The notes under the pieces are model-generated. The model had not been told where the DNA came from and did not search any database. It worked only from the letters and a program-made list of their open reading frames with translations. The position numbers were made by a program, and so were the translations under genes. From NCBI GenBank assembly GCA_028752905.1, contig JAQNBH010000128.1, forward strand, positions 321,039 through 385,038: 64,000 bases of DNA, written 5' to 3'. Positions within the stretch are counted from its first letter, which is position 1. Each line of letters opens with the position of its first letter. This stretch comes from Cladorhizidae sp. MBARI D1340-BT2 (Eukaryota > Porifera > Demospongiae > Poecilosclerida > Cladorhizidae). This document shows, one piece after another, positions 22,721-34,745 of the stretch.

Positions 22721-23044
22721 ACACATGTATGCAAGTAATAATTATATGGAGTACATTAAGCTAGGCCAAACCAGCTTATAAAACTGTAACCTTAAACCAA
22801 ATTGTCGAAATGATAGACAGATTACCTTGTTCCGCGTGTCTAATGAACTGACAGTAGAGCTACCTCAGAAGGTCTATTCTAAAGCAGTCCTGCACCGCAG
22901 AATGGTGCCTAGTGAAATGTTGTAGTCCTAGCTTAGTCTGTAGCAGACACTGAAGCTAGTCTACAGTTGCTTCTGTGGTCAGCTTCATCAGCCCTTCAGA
23001 GGCTTGCATTAGTATCGAGGACCTTTCGCTGAAGAACGACATGA

Positions 23045-23125
23045 ATGGCCAAGAAGCGAGAGGCTGCCAAACAACGAACTAGCAGGAGCATGAAGCTGTA
23101 CTTGAAGCATGAGGCTGGAGAATGA
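23045..23125 (+). pseudogene. Short coding-like ORF upstream of the retrotransposon insertion (Y1)
   Basis: ATG in good context, 26 codons starting MAKKREAAKQRTSRS and ending TGA. It lies about 20 bp before the retrotransposon target-site duplication. In X the downstream sequence continues as a charged helical reading frame (3,799-3,963), so this may be the N-terminus of the same small protein, split by a frame change. Very basic; function unknown. An identical short ORF is in Y2 at 30,339-30,419. Confidence 0.25.
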
Positions 23126-23147
23126 CCGCGTGAACAAGGGCGAGATA

Positions 23148-23756
23148 ATTGAACCATGCATGGTCGGGAAGGTGTGCGGCTGCAATTTCGACTGAGGACT
23201 GGGTTGTTAGAGGATAAGAAGGGATGTGGGATAGTTAAGGATGAGAGGTGTATAATGTGTGATAGTGGAGCAGGGGAAGATGTGGAACATTTCTTGGTGA
23301 CATGCGGGGAATTTGAGAGGGATCGGCTGACTGATGGATGAGGTATGCAGAATTATAGGGGCAAGACACAGTGGCTGGATGAATTTATAAGCGTGAGCAA
23401 GGATGGAAAGGTGGCATTGCTTTTGGGGAAAGATGTGGAGGGAGTAAGTGATGCAGTGATGGGGGAGGTGGTCGAGTGTGTTATGTATTGGGTAGGGAAG
23501 TGGTGGCAGAGGAGAAAGGATCTGTTGTATGGTGAGCTGAGGAAATGATCTTTGGTCCCCTCCCGTCCCCCCCTCCTTGAGCAGCGGGACACTCGTAACA
23601 TAATGTTGTGGATAATTTTATTAATTAAGTAACTGTTGACTTATTTTTTTAAATATAGATTGTTATTGGTTAGTTACTAAATAGTTCCACACTGTGCTGT
23701 AATATATATGTGATGACCTTAACAGGCTCAGCAATAGCAAAATTAAATCATTGAAC
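23148..23756 (+). mobile_element. 5'-truncated non-LTR retrotransposon insertion with 7-bp target duplication (Y1)
   Basis: The insert (23,155-23,749, 595 bp) is flanked by ATTGAAC at 23,148-23,154 and 23,750-23,756. The paralogous locus in block X (near 3,850) reads straight through, so it is the empty site. The insert contains the end of a retrotransposon ORF plus a 3' tail with no long poly(A). Confidence 0.8.
23156..23548 (+). pseudogene. C-terminal fragment of a non-LTR retrotransposon ORF2 (Y1)
   Basis: One frame reads GVRLQFRLRTGLLEDKKGC, then RCIMCDSG, VEHFLVTC and WWQRRKDLLYGELRK, interrupted by a TGA at 23,339. The C-x2-C ... H-x4-C arrangement is the Cys/His motif found after the reverse transcriptase in several non-LTR clades. 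Endonuclease and reverse transcriptase are absent, as expected for 5' truncation. The shared stop in Y2 shows it was already dead before the tandem duplication. Confidence 0.7.
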
Positions 23757-24103
23757 TGCGAAAAAGTTTGAAATGCGAAGAAAAAAAGATTCCTCGCCGT
23801 TGGAATGGACTCGGTTGGAACGACGTTGCGCCAACGGAATATTAACGCAACAGAACCAGAACTTATTTTTGGCTCCTACTATAGCTCTTGTTTTTCACCT
23901 CAACAGAGCTGATATAAATGTGCTTAGCTCTTGTTTGCTCTCCTCATCAGAACTGATATAAATGTTTGTAGCTCTTGCTTGCTCACTTCAACAGAACTGA
24001 TATAAATGTGCTTAGCTGCTCATCTCAACAGAGTTGATATAAATGTGCATAGTCTGATAAACTTAAGAGTGAAAAACTTTTCAGAACTGCTAAGGATGCA
24101 GCT

Positions 24104-24796
24104 TTAAGGGGGTCCACTACACAAAAAAAAAACCCCAAAAAACACAATTTCTCTCTGCTTCAGAATTTTTATTTGAAATCTTGTATGATATGTACCTATA
24201 CACAGACCTACCTTCTGGTGCTGTGCCAACTAACCAGCTCTAACTGATCCGGACTTAGTGAACATTTAAGATTTCATGAGGATGGTCATATTTGGAGATT
24301 GTTTACTTTGGGATTTCACAACTTACCACAGGGGAAATTAAACACAATATAACATTGAGTTTTTTTTTTAAATAGTGTGATCATGGATTTAAAAAATTAA
24401 AAAATTCTATTGCAATTTCTTGGTAACATTTTGATTGTTTTTTTTTGTACCTGTTGACATCATACTTGAGCTCTCGAGAGGAAACAGAATCTATATAATT
24501 TTTGTCTGATTACTCCAAATATGAAGCAGGCCATTTTTCGGGACAGGCATTTTAAGGACTAGTATAGTATTTCAATTGGTTGAACTGACCATACCAAAAA
24601 AAAAACACGAGAAGTGGTAATACATATACATACCCAAAAAAATCAAGAATAGGGAGGGGAAGTTTCTGTCCCGGGCCGCTTCCTAGGGGGGTGACCAGAA
24701 TCACTGGTTTGCTTCCCTTGTCGGTCTCCGCGGCCATTGAAACTAACTATTACATGAAGCGTCTTCTTCGCGTTTCTTTCCCATGAATCAAATCTT
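24104..24796. mobile_element. TTAA-flanked MITE, 3' part cut off by the duplication breakpoint (Y1)
   Basis: It starts with TTAA at 24,104-24,107, then GGGGGTCCACTAC, and is near-identical to the left 700 bp of the element at 31,403-32,257. At 24,796/24,797 the element stops mid-sequence and 30-bp minisatellite units begin. No ORF of its own is visible. Confidence 0.8.
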
Positions 24797-26397
24797 GTAC
24801 AGAGCATCCTCTGAGCAACTAGATATGTACAGAGCATCCTCTGAGCAACTAGATATGTACAGAGCATCCTCTGAGCAACTAGATATGTACAGAGCATCCT
24901 CTGGGCAACTAGATATGTACAGAGCATCCTCTGAGCAACTAGATATGTACAGAGCATCCTCTGTGCAACTAGATATGTACAGAGCATCCTCTGAGCAACT
25001 AGATATGTACAGAGCATCCTCTGAGCAACTAGATATGTACAGAGCATCCTCTGGGCAACTAGATATGTACAGAGCATCCTCTGAGCAACTAGATATGTAC
25101 AGAGCATCCTCTGAGCAACTAGATATGTACAGAGCATCCTCTGGGCAACTAGATATGTACAGAGCATCCTCTGAGCAACTAGATATGTACAGAGCATCCT
25201 CTGAGCAACTAGATATGTACAGAGCATCCTCTGGGCAACTAGATATGTACAGAGCATCCTCTGGGCAACTAGATATGTACAGAGCATCCTCTGAGCAACT
25301 AGATATGTACAGAGCATCCTCTGGGAAACTAGATATGTACAGAGCATCCTCTGACCAACTAGATATGTACAGAGCATCCTCTGAGTAACTAGATATGTAC
25401 AGAGCATCCTCTGGGCAACTAGATATGTACAGAGCATCCTCTGAGCAACTAGATATGTACAGAGCATCCTCTGAGCAACTAGATATGTACAGAGCATCCT
25501 CTGAGCAACTAGATATGTACAGAGCATCCTCTGAGCAACTAGATATGTACAGAGCATCCTCTGGGCAACTAGATATGTACAGAGCATCCTCTGAGCAACT
25601 AGATATGTACAGAGCATCCTCTGAGCAACTAGATATGTACAGAGCATCCTCTGAGCAACTAGATATGTACAGAGCATCCTCTAGGCAACTAGATATGTAC
25701 AGAGCATCCTCTGAGCAACTAGATATGTACAGAGCATCCTCTGAGCAACTAGATATGTACAGAGCATCCTCTGAGCAACTAGATATGTACAGAGCATCCT
25801 CTGGGCAACTAGATATGTACAGAGCATCCTCTGAGCAACTAGATATGTACAGAGAATCCTCTGGGCAACTAGATATGTACAGAGCATCCTCTGAGCAACT
25901 AGATATGTACAGAGAATCCTCTGGGCAACTAGATATGTACAGAGCATCCTCTGAGCAACTAGATATGTACAGAGCATCCTTTTGGCAACTAGATATGTAC
26001 AGAGCATCCTCTGAGCAACTAGATATGTACAGAGCATCCTCTGAGCAACTAGATATGTACAGAGCATCCTCTGAGCAACTAGATATGTACAGAGCATCTT
26101 CTGAGCAACTAGATATGTACAGAGCATCCTCTGAGCAACTAGATATGTACAGAGCATCCTCTGAGCAACTAGATATGTACAGAGCATCCTCTGAGCAACT
26201 AGATATGTACAGAGCATCCTCTGGGCAACTAGATATGTACAGAGCATCCTCTGAGCAACTAGATATGTACAGAGCATCCTCTGAGCAACTAGATATGTAC
26301 AGAGCATCCTCTGAGCAACTAGATATGTACAGAGCATCCTCTGAGCAACTAGATATGTACAGAGCATCCTCTGAGCAACTAGATATGTACAGAGCAT
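24797..26397. repeat. 30-bp minisatellite, array of copy Y2
   Basis: About 53 units, nearly twice Y1. It begins abruptly with a perfect unit inside the truncated MITE and has no degenerate left edge, as expected if the duplication breakpoint fell within the array. Linked variants (GAGAATCCTCTGG, ATCCTTTTGG, CTGGGAAAC) are scattered. Confidence 0.97.
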
Positions 26398-26775
26398 CTT
26401 CAGTGACTTCAGCCAGCTAGTTATCAGTGTAGTGCTCTTTCAACGAAGACCCCCATTACAGCAAGAGTAGTAGCTACTTGGAGATGCTGTAGTCCTAGAG
26501 CTGCTAGTGCCCCTCCCCCTCAATAGCAACTATATAGTTTAGTAGGAGCATAATTATGTTAAATAATTATGTAATCTCCTTTGTACTTTTCAACTTATCT
26601 TAAATGCACCCCATCATGACAAGACTCACTCACTTACTGCCCCCCCCCCCCCCCTCCCCCCCTTCTACTAGAGATGGCATGTTCCCTGTGCAGGTGTGCC
26701 TATGATGACATAACTTGCTTGGTATGCCTCTCCTCACAACTGCAAGCCTTCCTGTCCTAGGGATGCACCAAACAT

Positions 26776-27060
26776 GATGAAGGAGCAAGTGAGGAGGAAC
26801 TGTTCCAAGCACACACACAAACTAGAAGGAAGGAGCAAGTGAGGAAGAACTGTTCCCAGCACACACACACAAACTAGAAGGAGCAAGTGAGGAAGAACTG
26901 TTCCCAGCACACACACAAACTAGAAGGAGCAAGTGAGGAAGAACTGTTCCCAGCACACACACACAAACTAGAAGGAGCAAGTGAGGAAGAACTGTTCCCA
27001 GCACACACACAAACTAGAACGAGCAAGTGAGGAAGAACTGTTCCCAGCACACACACAAAC
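26776..27060. repeat. 46/48-bp minisatellite, copy Y2
   Basis: Six units of the family at 19,267-19,600, with the same (CA)n length alternation. The preceding poly-C tract (about 26,640) is longer than in Y1 and interrupted by a T. Confidence 0.9.
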
Positions 27061-27664
27061 ATGCACTCTGTTGAATGGAAGACTAAACATTCAAGGAATA
27101 TGTACATGTTGAAGAATGGAAAATATACGAGCTATATAGCTAAGCAGTTCTAATAACAATATGATAAATAGAAATGATGACAATAGAAACGGACATCGAG
27201 TGCCTAATGGAGTGTGTTCTTCTGCTCTGTATCAGTAGAAGCTGGTGTGCCCAGAGTGAGGGTGTAGAATTGGTTGAAGTCAAGTCGGAAGTGCAGAAAT
27301 TGGAGGGTCTGTTCCAAGCTTCCTCGCAAGTCCTTCATCAGCTCTCCTATCAATCCCTACACATAGAACACTCACATATATGGCACGTCACCAAACCCAC
27401 ACATCATGAATTCATGTGTGGTAAGGTAATGCTCAATATTGAATATTCATGATGTTTGGCAAGATTATGGTTGATGTTAGAGATCAAAAGTATACACCAC
27501 ACATATCATAAAGTATACACCACATTCTAATGTATGTGCATACTCTCAGCTCGTGTTGCTGGCTGGGAGGAGAGTGTGTGTGTATATGCTCAAACATGTA
27601 TTCTCTAGTGCCTGGAAGAGCTTCAGAACAATATGTGTAGTTAGTAGAGCAATAGGCAAAACAT

Positions 27665-29040
27665 CATAGTGTGTATATGAGGACTCATGTATAACTTATC
27701 CTAGCCCACAGTGTGTATATGAGGACTCATGTATAACTTATCCTAGCTCACAGTGTGTATATGAGGACTCATGCATAACTTATCCTAGTATATGAGGACT
27801 CATGTATAACTTATCCTAGCCCACAGTGTGTATATGAGGACTCATGTATAACTTATCCTAGCTCACAGTGTGTATATGAGGACTCATGTATAACTTATCC
27901 TAGCCCACAGTGTGTATATGAGGACTCATGTATAACTTATCCTAGCTCACAGTGTGTATATGAGGACTCATGCATAACTTATCCTAGTATATGAGGACTC
28001 ATGTATAACTTATCCTAGCCCACAGTGTGTATATGAGGACTCATGTATAACTTATCTTAGCTCACAGTGTGTATATGAGGACTCATGTATAACTTATCCT
28101 AGCTCACAGTGTGTATATGAGGACTCATGTATAACTTATCCTAGCTCAAAGTGTGTATATGAGGACTCATGTATAACTTATCCTAGCTCACAGTGTGTAT
28201 ATGAGGACTCATGTATAACTTATCCTAGCTCACAGTGTGTATATGAGGACTCATGTATAACTTATCCTAGCCCACAGTGTGTATATGAGGACTCATGTAT
28301 AACTTATCCTAGCCCACAGTGTGTATATGAGGACTCATGTATAACTTATCCTAGCCCACAGTGTGTATATGAGGACTCATGTATAACTTATCCTAGCTCA
28401 CAGTGTGTATATGAGGACTCATGTATAACTTATCCTAGCTCACAGTGTGTATATGAGGACTCATGTATAACTTATCCTAGCTCACAGTGTGTATATGAGG
28501 ACTCATGTATAACTTATCCTAGCTCACAGTCAGTGTGTATATGAGGACTCATGTATAACTTATCCTAGCTCACAGTGTGTATATGAGGACTCATGTATAA
28601 CTTATCCTAGCTCAAAGTGTGTATATGAGGACTCATGTATAACTTATCCTAGCTCACAGTGTGTATATGAGGACTCATGTATAACTTATCCTAGCTCACA
28701 GTGTGTATATGAGGACTCATGTATAACTTATCCTAGCTCACAGTGTGTATATGAGGACTCATGTATAACTTATCCTAGCTCACAGTGTGTATATGAGGAC
28801 TCATGTATAACTTATCCTAGCTCAGTGTGTATATGAGGACTCATGTGTATAACTTATCCTAGCTCACAGTGTGTATATGAGGACTCATGTATAACTTATC
28901 CTAGCTCACAGTGTGTATATGAGGACTCATGTATAACTTATCCTAGCTCACAGTGTGTATATGAGGACTCATGTATAACTTATCCTAGCCCACAGTGTGT
29001 ACATGAGGACTCATGTATAACTTATCCTAGCTCACAGTGT
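27665..29040. repeat. 42-bp minisatellite, copy Y2
   Basis: About 33 units of the family at 20,205-21,755. Partial units with CCTAGTATATGAGG junctions occur at about 27,788 and 27,987. Only the last unit has the GTACATGAGG variant that dominates the right third of the Y1 array. Confidence 0.97.
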
Positions 29041-30338
29041 AGCTAGGTATTATATACCTTGAAAATACACATCATGATACATGTCTGTTAGAGGGAGGTG
29101 AGGTAGAAATGCAATTACATTAAATTAAGATAGAGTAAAATAGATAGTAATGTTAGCAAAGGTTTAGTTACAATTAAATTGATATGTTAAACTGCATCTA
29201 TCCTCACTTGCAGTTGCTCTATATTCACTGTTCCTTGAGAAAGTAGTTGCTGGAGGATCAATTTATTTGCAGTAAGTTTTGTTGCAGGTATACAGTGACA
29301 TAGTTCTTCTGATATGAAATTGAACTATATTTCTTTGCTCTCAAAAAAACAACTAGCTGCTCAGGCATAGATATAGAGTGTACTTGCTTTAGGATAGATT
29401 CCTCTGTGGTAATTTTAGTTTCAGGCATATTCATTCTACAGAGGCATCTATACTTAGCTGGAATTGCCCTGAACTCCTTAACTCTGGAGAACTTGTTCTA
29501 CAAAAGGTGGAATTGTGATGCAGACATAGTGAAACAGAGTTATGTTACACTATATATCATCTTTGCTAATTACTCCAAATTATTGTGCTATTGAAAAAGT
29601 GCTTGCTCCAGGATGAATTATTTTACTGCAAAGTATTTACATGCATAGCATGATAGAGTGAACTATTTATATTTAGCTAACTGGGTAGCACTGATTTCCT
29701 TCACTCTTAAAAAATTAGAAGCTCTAGGATAGATTTCTTTCCAATTTTTTGTAGCAGGCTAAGTGACAGAGATGCTGCGCAAACATCCTGGAATTTTCCC
29801 GACTGATTTCTTTCTCTCATGAACAATTAGTTGCTTTAGAATGGATAATCTTGCTCTGAATATGCAGAATGCTATGCTCAACTGGAATTGCTCCAAATAT
29901 TTTGGCTCATGAAAAAGTAGTTACTCAAGTATCATGCAGCATTAGGAGGAATTTCACTTTATGCAAAGTAAATTTCAGGATATTTTTCATCTTATTATTA
30001 GGAACACATGTATGCAAGTAATAATTATATGGAGTACATTAAGCTAGGCCAAACCAGCTTATAAACTGTAACCTTATAAACTGTAACCTTAAACCAAATT
30101 GTCGAAATGATAGACAGATTACCTTGTTCCGCGTGTCTAATGAACTGACAGTAGAGCTACCTCAGGTCTATTCTAAAGCAGTCCTGCACCGCAGAATGGT
30201 GCCTAGTGAAATGTTGTAGTCCTAGCTTAGTCTGTAGCAGACACTGAAGCTAGTCTACAGTTGCTTCTATGGTCAGCTTCATCAGCCCTTCAGAGGCTTG
30301 CATTAGTATCGAGGACCTTTCGCTGAAGAACGACATGA
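29041..30338. repeat. Y2 copy of the degenerate-repeat spacer
   Basis: Near-identical to 21,756-23,044. No supported gene. A 22-bp local duplication (ATAAACTGTAACCTT repeated near 30,060-30,085) distinguishes it from Y1. Confidence 0.7.
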
Positions 30339-30419
30339 ATGGCCAAGAAGCGAGAGGCTGCCAAACAACGAACTAGCAGGAGCATGAAGCTGTACTTGAA
30401 GCACGAGGCTGGAGAATGA
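30339..30419 (+). pseudogene. Short coding-like ORF, Y2 copy
   Basis: Copy of the 26-codon ORF at 23,045, with the same start and stop; one codon differs near the end (GCATGAG versus GCACGAG). See that entry for the interpretation. Confidence 0.25.
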
Positions 30420-30441
30420 CCGCGTGAACAAGGGCGAGATA

Positions 30442-31050
30442 ATTGAACCATGCATGGTCAGGAAGGTGTGCGGCTGCAATTTCGACTGAGGACTGGGTTG
30501 TTAGAGGATAAGAAGGGATGTGGGATAGTTAAGGATGAGAGGTGTATAATGTGTGATAGTGGAGCAGGGGAAGATGTGGAACATTTCTTGGTGACATGCG
30601 GGGAATTTGAGAGGGATCGGCTGACTGATGGATGAGGTATGCAGAATTATAGGGGCAAGACACAGTGGCTGGATGAATTTATAAGCGTGAGCAAGGATGG
30701 AAAGGTGGCATTGCTTTTGGGGAAAGATGTGGAGGGAGTAAGTGATGCAGTGATGGAGGAGGTGGGCGAGTGTGTTATATTTTGGGTAGGGAAGTGGTGG
30801 CAGAGGAGAAAGGATCTGTTGTATGGTGAGCTGAGGAAATGATCTTTGGTCCCCTCCCGTCCCCCCCTCCTTGAGCAGCGGGACACTCGTAACATAATGT
30901 TGTGGATAATTTTATTAATTAAGTAACTGTTGACTTATTTTTTTAAATATAGATTGTTATTGGTTAGTTACTAAATAGTTCCACACTGTGCTGTAATATA
31001 TATGTGATGACCTTAACAGGCTCAGCAATAGCAATATTAAATCATTGAAC
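30442..31050 (+). mobile_element. 5'-truncated non-LTR retrotransposon insertion, Y2 copy
   Basis: ATTGAAC target duplications at 30,442-30,448 and 31,044-31,050 enclose 595 bp, the same length as in Y1. This is one insertion event inherited by both copies. Confidence 0.8.
30450..30842 (+). pseudogene. C-terminal fragment of a non-LTR retrotransposon ORF2, Y2 copy
   Basis: Same reading frame and same internal TGA (30,633) as 23,156-23,548, with a few substitutions (GEVVECVMYW becomes EEVGECVIFW). Non-functional. Confidence 0.7.
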
Positions 31051-31398
31051 TGCGAAAAAGTTTGAAATGCGAAGAAAAAAAGATTCCTCGCCGTTGGAAT
31101 GGACTTGTTAAATAACGGTTGGAACGACGTTGCGCCAACGGAATATTAACGCAGAACTTATTTTTGGCTCCTACTATAGCTCTTGTTTTTCACCTCAACA
31201 GAGCTGATATAAATGTGCTTAGCTCTTGTTTGCTCTCCTCATCAGAACTGATATAAATGTTTGTAGCTCTTGCTTGCTCACTTCAACAGAACTGATATAA
31301 ATGTGCTTAGCTGCTCATCTCAACAGAGTTGATATAAATGTGCATAGTCTGATAAACTTAAGAGTGAAAAACTTTTCAGAACTGCTAAGGATGCAGCT

Positions 31399-32261
31399 TT
31401 AAGGGGGTCCACTACACAAAAAAAAAACACCCCAAAAACCCAATTTGTCTCTGCTTCAGAATTTTTATTTGAAATCTTGTATGATGTGTACCTATACACA
31501 GACCTACCTTCTGGTGCTGTGCCAACTAACCAGCTCTAACTGATCCGGACTTAGTGAACATTTAAGATTTCATGAGGATGGTCATATTTGGAGATTGTTT
31601 ACTTTGGGATTTCACAACTTACCACAGGGGAAATTAAACACAATATAACATTGAGTTTTTTTTAAAAGTGTGATCATGGATTTAAAAAATTAAAAAATTC
31701 TATTGCAATTTCTTGGTATATAGCATTTTCATTGTTTTTTTTGGTACCTGTTTTTGTACCTGTTGACATCATACTTGAGCTCTCGAGAGGAAACAGAATC
31801 TATATAATATTTGTCTGATTACTCCAAATATGAAGCAGGCCATTTTTCGGGACAGGCATTTTAAGGACTAGTATAGTATTTCAATTGGTTGAACTGACCA
31901 TACCATAAAAAAAACACGAGAAGTGGTAATACATAATTATACATACCAAAAAAAATCAAGAATAGGGAGGGGAAGTTTCTGTCCCACCGCTTCCTAGGGG
32001 GGTGACCAGAATCACTGGTTTGCTTCCCTTGTCGGTCTCCGCGGCCATTGAAACTAACTATTACATGAAGCGTCTTCTTCGCGTTTCTTTCCCATGAATC
32101 AAATCTTTGAACGGAGTACTAAAGTTAGTATAAGTCCAGAATGTAGCATCCAAATCTTCTCCAATTTGGAAGGCAGCATCTTGCATGTACTGTCATCATA
32201 TTTTGGGGGGAAAACAACAACAACAAAAAAATTGGGGTACTGTATATAGTGGACCCCTTAA
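31399..32261. mobile_element. MITE with TTAA target duplication, complete copy
   Basis: TTAA at 31,399-31,402 and 32,258-32,261 bounds 855 bp. The ends are inverted: GGGGGTCCACTA on the left and TAGTGGACCCC on the right (about 12 bp with one G indel). The block X locus at 4,170-4,190 lacks it. TTAA duplications are typical of piggyBac and Kolobok; with no transposase ORF, the superfamily is open. The interior has A/T runs and a GAGCTCTCGAGAGGAAAC landmark. Confidence 0.75.
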
Positions 32262-32529
32262 AGAAGTACTGCTTTAGCAACTGTTTGATGTGGTGTAAAT
32301 CTAGGTCACATTAAATAACTTGCAAATTTATTCTCAGATGCCAATCTTTCTGCAAACTTAGAGTTGAGCTAGTGACATGTGCTTTATCTTGCAATGACTC
32401 ATATGGTGTTTTACTTAATGTCTTTTCTGTTGATTTAAATCTTCCTCCTCTTCAAATATTTCATGCTGCCATGGTTGCACATAGAAGTCTAGGTCATTTT
32501 TAAATATGTAGTGGTCTTGCTGCTGAAGC
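32262..32529. repeat. Block X' unique lead-in
   Basis: Homologous to 4,190-4,515 of block X (GAAGTACTGCTTTAGCAACT at the start). A short open frame in X (4,280-4,513) is not conserved here, which argues against coding. Confidence 0.7.
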
Positions 32530-34745
32530 ATGTATGTTTCGGACAGCTCTATGAGGATTAGGCATGCATGTTTCAGGCAGAACTAGGAGGATTAGGCATG
32601 CATGTTTCAGACAGCCACTGGGAGGATTAGGCATGCATGTTTCAGAGAGCACTAGGAGGATTAGGCATGCATGTTTCAGACAGCTCTATGAGGATTAGGC
32701 ATGCATGTTTCAGACAGCCACTGGGAGGATTAGGCATGCATGTTTCAGAGAGCACTAGGAGGATTAGGCATGCATGTTTCAGACAGCTCTATGAGGATTA
32801 GGCATGCATGTTTCAGACAGCCACTGGGAGGATTAGGCATGCATGTTTCAGAGAGCACTAGGAGGATTAGGCATGCATGTTTCAGAGAGCACTAGGAGGA
32901 TTAGGCATGCATGTTTCAGAGAGCACTAGGAGGATTAGGCATGCATGTTTCAGAGAGCACTAGGAGGATTAGGCATGCATGTTTCAGAGAGCACTAGGAG
33001 GATTAGGCATGCATGTTTCAGGCAGAACTAGGAGGATTAGGCATGCATGTTTCAGACAGCCACTGGGAGGATTAGGCATGCATGTTTCAGAGAGCACTAG
33101 GAGGATTAGGCATGCATGTTTCAGAGAGCACTAGGAGCATTAGGCATGCATGTTTCAGAGAGCACTAGGAGGATTAGGCATGCATGTTTCAGGCAGAACT
33201 AGGAGGATTAGGCATGCATGTTTCAGAGAGCACTAGGAGGATTAGGCATGCATGTTTCAGAGAGCACTTAGGAGGATTAGGCATGCATGTTTCAGAGAGC
33301 TCTATGAGGATTAGGCATGCATGTTTCAGACAGCCACTGGGAGGATTAGGCATGCATGTTTCAGAGAGCACTAGGAGGATTAGGCATGCATGTTTCAGAC
33401 AGCTCTATGAGGATTAGGCATGCATGTTTCAGACAGCCACTGGGAGGATTAGGCATGCATGTTTCAGAGAGCACTAGGAGGATTAGGCATGCATGTTTCA
33501 GAGAGCACTAGGAGGATTAGGCATGCATGTTTCAGAGAGCACTAGGAGGATTAGGCATGCATGTTTCAGCTAGGAGGATTAGGCATGCATGTTTCAGGCA
33601 GAACTAGGAGGATTAGGCATGCATGTTTCAGACAGCCACTGGGAGGATTAGGCATGCATGTTTCAGAGAGCACTAGGAGGATTAGGCATGCATGTTTCAG
33701 AGAGCACTAGGAGGATTAGGCATGCATGTTTCAGAGAGCACTAGGAGGATTAGGCATGCATGTTTCAGGCAGAACTAGGAGGATTAGGCATGCATGTTTC
33801 AGAGAGCACTAGGAGGATTAGGCATGCATGTTTCAGAGAGCACTTAGGAGGATTAGGCATGCATGTTTCAGAGAGCTCTATGAGGATTAGGCATGCATGT
33901 TTCAGACAGCCACTGGGAGGATTAGGCATGCATGTTTCAGAGAGCACTAGGAGGATTAGGCATGCATGTTTCAGACAGCTCTATGAGGATTAGACATGCA
34001 TGTTTCAGACAGCCACTGGGAGGATTAGGCATGCATGTTTCAGAGAGCACTAGGAGGATTAGGCATGCATGTTTCAGAGAGCACTAGGAGGATTAGGCAT
34101 GCATGTTTCAGAGAGCACTAGGAGGATTAGGCATGCATGTTTCAGAGAGCACTAGGAGGATTAGGCATGCATGTTTCAGGCAGAACTAGGAGGATTAGGC
34201 ATGCATGTTTCAGACAGCCACTGGGAGGATTAGGCATGCATGTTTCAGAGAGCACTAGGAGGATTAGGCATGCATGTTTCAGAGAGCACTAGGAGGATTA
34301 GGCATGCATGTTTCAGAGAGCACTAGGAGGATTAGGCATGCATGTTTCAGGCAGAACTAGGAGGATTAGGCATGCATGTTTCAGAGAGCACTAGGAGGAT
34401 TAGGCATGCATGTTTCAGAGAGCACTAGGAGGATTAGGCATGCATGTTTCAGACAGCCACTGGGAGCATTAGGCATGCATGTTTCAGAGAGCACTAGGAG
34501 GATTAGGCATGCATGTTTCAGACAGCTCTATGAGGATTAGGCATGCATGTTTCAGACAGCCACTGGGAGGATTAGGCATGCATGTTTCAGAGAGCACTAG
34601 GAGGATTAGGCATGCATGTTTCAGAGAGCACTAGGAGGATTAGGCATGCATGTTTCAGAGAGCACTAGGAGGATTAGGCATGCATGTTTCAGAGAGCACT
34701 AGGAGGATTAGGCATGCATGTTTCAGACAGCTCTATGAGGATTTT
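32530..34745. repeat. 34-bp minisatellite (family 34a), expanded array in block X'
   Basis: About 65 units, six times the X array. The segment 33,184-33,417 is repeated without visible change at 33,760-33,993 (offset 576 bp, 17 units with small indels), so expansion took place in large blocks. Confidence 0.97.

Larger units (their letters stand above)
18899..24796. repeat. Segmental duplication copy Y1, part after the 30-bp array
   Basis: Collinear and near-identical with 26,398-32,096 (offset about 7.5 kb at the left and 7.3 kb at the right, the drift coming from array-length changes). The right end lies inside a MITE at 24,796, where the sequence jumps straight into a homogeneous 30-bp array. 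It includes a 46/48-bp array, a 42-bp array, degenerate repeats and a retrotransposon fragment. I support no complete gene. Confidence 0.9.
26398..32262. repeat. Segmental duplication copy Y2, continuing into block X'
   Basis: Near-identical to Y1 until about 32,096. Then, instead of jumping into a 30-bp array, it continues with the rest of the MITE and unique sequence homologous to block X. Y2 is therefore the original right-hand context and Y1 carries the new junction. Confidence 0.9.

Noticed and set aside
24643..26420. Open frames of 200-344 codons in the 30-bp arrays (MYRASSEQLD, MLCTYLVAQR)
   Set aside because: Periodicity artefact. The frames run across the duplication breakpoint and into a MITE, which no real gene should do.
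32530..34745. CRISPR-like array
   Set aside because: Units of 34 bp follow each other head to tail with no unique spacers, in eukaryote-type DNA without cas genes. It is a minisatellite.
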